Part shown: piece after piece, positions 59,914 to 64,000 of the stretch
How positions within the stretch are numbered: position 1 is the first letter of the stretch
Layout of the letters: every line of letters starts with the position of its first letter
From: Lineus longissimus
Taxonomy: Eukaryota > Nemertea > Pilidiophora > Heteronemertea > Lineidae
Assembly: GCF_910592395.1 (NCBI RefSeq)
Contig: NC_088309.1
Span: 22,694,599 to 22,758,598 of the forward strand
DNA length: 64,000 nucleotides
Direction: 5' to 3'
Translations under genes and position numbers: made by a program
Notes under the pieces: model-generated
What the model was told of the DNA's origin: nothing
The model's input: the letters and a program-made list of their open reading frames with translations, nothing else
Database searches by the model: none

Positions 59914-62900
59914 TGTCCTGGGAAAATAAGTACCGATCCCTACCCACGTTGATGGAAGTTTAGATACGGGAGCTCATTGAAGCCGAGATGTAAAAGCAAT
60001 CATTCCCATTCAAATTCACATGTTACAAGAAGATAGTTTGACCAAGAACTGCAGGAAGCGTCCATCGAAAGACCCTACACCATACATACATCAGAATACA
60101 AAATTCCATTAATAAACCTGTATGGCTGTGACCGAAATTGTTTTATTTTACTGACGTCTGGATCTGTTGGACTCGTCATTTTTGGACAGATCACTGGTTT
60201 CGAAGATACAATTGCATTTTAGCCCAAATCATTATGGAACAGCGAGGGATTTTCTGCCAAAATCAATTGGGAATAAAATTATGCCCCATATCAAAGATTT
60301 TACTCTGAAATAGTCTATCCGAAGGAGATTTCCCAACTGACAGTGGGGGTTTGCACAAGCCAGACACAGGACAAACAGATTGACAGGCCTCCCCCAGGCT
60401 ATACCATGTTCCTTCATCAGTTATAGATATGGCAGCAAAGAGATTGAACTTTAATTGGTACGCCAAACAGCGGCATTGTTCTGCACCAATAAAATCTATC
60501 AGAAATGAATGTAACTTTTTATGAAAGCAAGTCAACACATGTTTAAGTATGATATCACATATCAACTATCTATTGGCAAAATCAAGCATGGATTAAGTCT
60601 TTTAATCTATGCTTGGTGAAATCAAGCTCTTTTTCGAATACAACCAAAGCGTGACCAGAACACCCTGCTAATCTGCATAGACAAAACAGAGAGCATTGTC
60701 GAATTATCATGTCACTGTGTCAACACAATTATTTCATACATACATATTTCATACCTAATGACCCAACTGGTCCAATATTGATATTCCAATAAGAAAATCA
60801 ATGCGATGTCGATAGCTGATTTGCTATCGAATCATATTTAAAGACCGGTTCTGATGGTAATTGATATAACCACATATGCACGAAAGAACATGGCTCACAA
60901 TGATACAATGTTAGGAAAGCAGATTTATAATATTGCATGTTAGCTGTACTGAAGGTTAAGTCAGCTGTATAGTGACAAAACAAAATGTGCTGCAGATAAC
61001 CAATATCAATATCAACCCAAGAACAATAGCATATGCCAGACTTCTGGCAATATAAGATTGAATAAATAACCTCAAGGCATGAAGGGAGTGTCTATCATAA
61101 CACTTTCAACATGAACCAACTTGAAATTTACTTTCCCATGTAAAATGCAAATCATAATGCCTAGAAACAAAATACGTTGAGAAGGGTATGACAAGAAGAT
61201 GAATTTAATTATTGAGACAACCTGAGATAAAAGATCCGTTGAGAGCTAACAATATTTGAAGACTATACTGGGGCCACATCGACTACCACGTTGTCAAGAA
61301 ACAAGGCTAGAAAAGTGTTTTGATCAAAGACATTACTGAGATCTATGGAATTGACATCCTTCTCCATGATCTATGCAATGCTGACATCCAGACAAATTGC
61401 CAAGGAAGGCTATCATTGAATTGATGCCAAATATGATTTAAAGTTATACCCACACAACATTTCTCATCGCAAAAATTTTCCCACAGACTTATTACTTGTG
61501 TCGGTAAACAGATTTGACCTAATCTAATAATAGAATAACAGTAGATTTTAAAGATTTTCTTCCAAAGTATTTTAGTCCACTTAGCAAACAAATCATAGGG
61601 ATAATTTGTACAACTCCCACAAGACCTATTAATACCACCACCAGCAAGTCCAGGTCAATCATGTCTCCACCCCTCTGCTTTAGGCATTTGATTTGATGCC
61701 AAACAAATCAATTGTGGGAAACATGAGAGTTTTCATGAATCTTTTGATAGTGATCTCTCAACATCTCCAAGCTAATTAGCATGATCTTGTTGCGTAAAGA
61801 GTGTGCTGGTGAAGCCTGTTATGATGGTGATGCATGATGCTGCTGGAACAAGGATAGTCCCTTTACAAAAGAGGATCTGAGATCGCAAACCCTAGCTGTA
61901 AGTGCCTTCTTGAAAAGAAATCACGATTAAACTGCTAAGAATACCCAAAAGTGTGCCATTATATGGGTAAGTCTGCTGATCAGGTAATTCATTTTGTTCA
62001 AAAACATTCTAGACAAGCAAATAGTTTGATTTCAGATATCATCACAGCAGGGGAAATGACGCAGCCAAAGCCGTACTACTTGGGTGACAAAGCCGCTAAT
62101 CAACTAGAAAGGATTAGCAGAGGCCCAAGTTAATGGCGTGCACTCAAAGTAACACTTCCCAAACTATCCAGTTTAGTTTTTCAGCAGTATAGCACAGTGG
62201 TTAAAGGACCCAGATTATGTTATTAAATATTTTGTCCTTATAGGGGGTTGTTGGAGTGAACGTTTCTGAAAAGGAACACCTGTGTGGGGCTTCCTGGGAT
62301 TAAGCCTGGGACCTTTGAAGTTGAGTAGTACCATATTGTAATTGTGCACTATTCGAACTGTGTTTTTACAATCTTTGTCCTCTGGCCGAAAAAGCTCTTA
62401 TTTAGATGGAGAGCAACCCGCTCCGAGTATATGCTTCCTGATATCATCTCAAGAGTTCACTTCTTCAACTGCTCTGAGGAAACAATAAAAATTGCTTGGC
62501 AGGATCTTAACTTACATATGTGTAGTGACTCTTGCAAAAGGCAATCTCCAAGTAAATCTCTCTTTCAATTCCAATATAAACATCACCAACAAGTATTACC
62601 AAGTGTTGATTAGGGATTTGAAGAAAATCTTGGATCTCCCCCACTAAGGTTAAAGATTTCTTAGGATCAAAACAGAACATTATTTGGTACACATCAAAGA
62701 AGGTTTCCAAAATCCCATACTTAGTGCAATTCCTGGCTGATGATCCTTGGGATGCCGAAAATCAACTGCAATAATAACTTGAAGCGATGCTTTAAGAAGC
62801 TTTGATGGCTTTATAATAAATGTACTTTTTAAAGTGTTTTTCAGGTTTTTAACTGAAACTTAAATACTTACATGGGTCAGAACACCTGAGACAGCTGGAG

Positions 62901-63930
62901 AGGTCAACTCTCATGAAACATTGAAAGGCCTGCAAAGTCACCAAAATGTAGAATCTGCAAGTGATTTGTTCTTTTCAAAGCAATAGCCTTGGCAAGGGGG
63001 TCATATCGGCCACAATTTCAATGATACCCCACAGCAGCAGCTGTTCAAAACTGGTGATGAAGTGTGCCAAGATAACTTCAGACAACGAAACAGCTAAATC
63101 TGGTGAATCGACAGGTGGGCTGCCCAACACAATGGGAGATCTTGGCATGATCTAGCAATTGACAATGAGACCATGGTGGTCACCATGCAGTTGTCCAGCA
63201 GATGACCCTACTGTCTCCTGTCTAAACAATGTTGATCAACCCTCCGGAGGGTTAGGCTAATTTGATCAAAATGTCCCCATTTCAATAGATTTCGATGAAA
63301 TATTAGATAAGTGGGTGTTCTCTGGCGCGTGCCATGGAACCAGGGAAGGGAATTTCCTTCCTCCCTGATGGTTATTATGCTTGACTGAGCACATCAGGAT
63401 GCTATACCCAAGGAAGGCTAAATTCTTCTTCAAAAAAAGCAAGCAGGAAGCCTTGTGGTGTGGGTTGTGATTGGAATCCTGTCAGCTTTGTCCAACTCTT
63501 TGTATTCATGTCCTGGTTGTATTATTGGCTTTTGTAAAAGCTCTCAGATGGCATACATTAGAGGAAAGCATTTTGATATGAATTTAGTATTTTATTATGA
63601 ATGGTGTTGACCACTACATTGGATGGATGCATGCATTTTTAATGGTGAAAATATAAGGTTGAGAAATTGCAAAATGCTGTGGAAAGTAGAACATTTCCCC
63701 AGTATTATAAAGAAAATATCAAAAGGGCTTTCAGAGATGATATCCGGCCAACTAAAATCAACAATGCCGCACTCCCTTTGTCCATTAAGAGACAATCAAG
63801 AGACCCCTTGACCCACACAGAAGGTTACCATCCCAGACCCTTGTTGACATGGTCAATAAAGGGGGAGGGTGTCATAACAAGACTAGGTAAAGATAACATT
63901 GTGGTCCTCATTAATCTGTTTATGAACATA
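59914..63930. other. No gene recognised
   Basis: AT-rich DNA with short frames and no paired splice sites or family motifs on either strand. The missing TRAF4 RING exon was not seen. Confidence 0.35.
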
Positions 63931-64000
63931 CAGTAGAACCTCTCTGATTAAGGACACCCATGAGACTGACAAGCGCTGTCCTTAAATGAGAGGTGTCCTG
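63931..64000. mobile_element. Pogo/mariner-like non-autonomous element, copy 3 (cut by window end)
   Basis: TA-CAGTAGAACCTCTC opens the copy; GAGACTGACAAGCGCTGTCCT and GAGAGGTGTCCTG match copies 1 and 2. The right end is outside the window. Confidence 0.65.

Noticed and set aside
1..64000. tRNA, rRNA genes and CRISPR arrays
   Set aside because: No TpsiC-like GGTTCGA box with a matching cloverleaf and no rRNA signature was seen. The direct-repeat arrays present are minisatellites or transposon parts, and this is a eukaryotic sequence.

Overview
This is a nuclear DNA window from an animal. Genes are split by GT-AG introns, polyadenylation signals follow stop codons, and the intergenic DNA is AT-rich and full of small fold-back elements. 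Gene content is metazoan: secreted group III phospholipase A2, class A GPCR, a sushi-domain receptor, ribosomal protein P2, Mediator subunit MED21, a long C2H2 zinc-finger protein and TRAF4. The GPCR divergence, sushi expansion and repeat style fit a marine invertebrate, most likely a lophotrochozoan such as an annelid, mollusc, brachiopod or nemertean. That clade call is inference; nothing here fixes a species.

Layout. At 3-1018 (+) are the last three coding exons of a group III secretory PLA2, followed at 3136 by a doubtful orphan exon. At 4164-5294 (+) is an intronless GPCR. From 20035 down to 8178 (-) runs a 16-exon gene for a single-pass receptor with 12 complement-control (sushi) modules and a tyrosine-rich cytoplasmic tail. 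Its first, signal-peptide exon was not found. At 25205-24348 (-) lies RPLP2, divergent from MED21 at 26097-27786 (+), so the two probably share a promoter region. MED21 converges on a roughly 1,460-residue zinc-finger gene (34985-30597, -). From about 36 to 46 kb the window is gene-poor and repeat-rich: a 0.7-kb fold-back element, a recent 1.13-kb tandem duplication with palindromic subrepeats, and several hairpin elements. At 51671-46510 (-) are six exons of TRAF4 (end of the RING, TRAF zinc fingers, MATH domain). The rest, to 64 kb, is probably TRAF4 intron and upstream DNA. It holds a Harbinger-like MITE, three unassigned possible exons and a pogo-like repeat.

The genes do not form one pathway. 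PLA2, the sushi receptor and TRAF4 all belong to families with immune roles, but their being neighbours is not evidence that they work together. The less ordinary signals are the DYG-rich insertions and coding minisatellite of the sushi receptor, its SH2-motif tail, a GC-AG intron in RPLP2, and the fold-back and palindromic repeat systems around 37-44 kb. Exon boundaries were read by eye from splice sites, reading phase and family similarity; no search or alignment was run.
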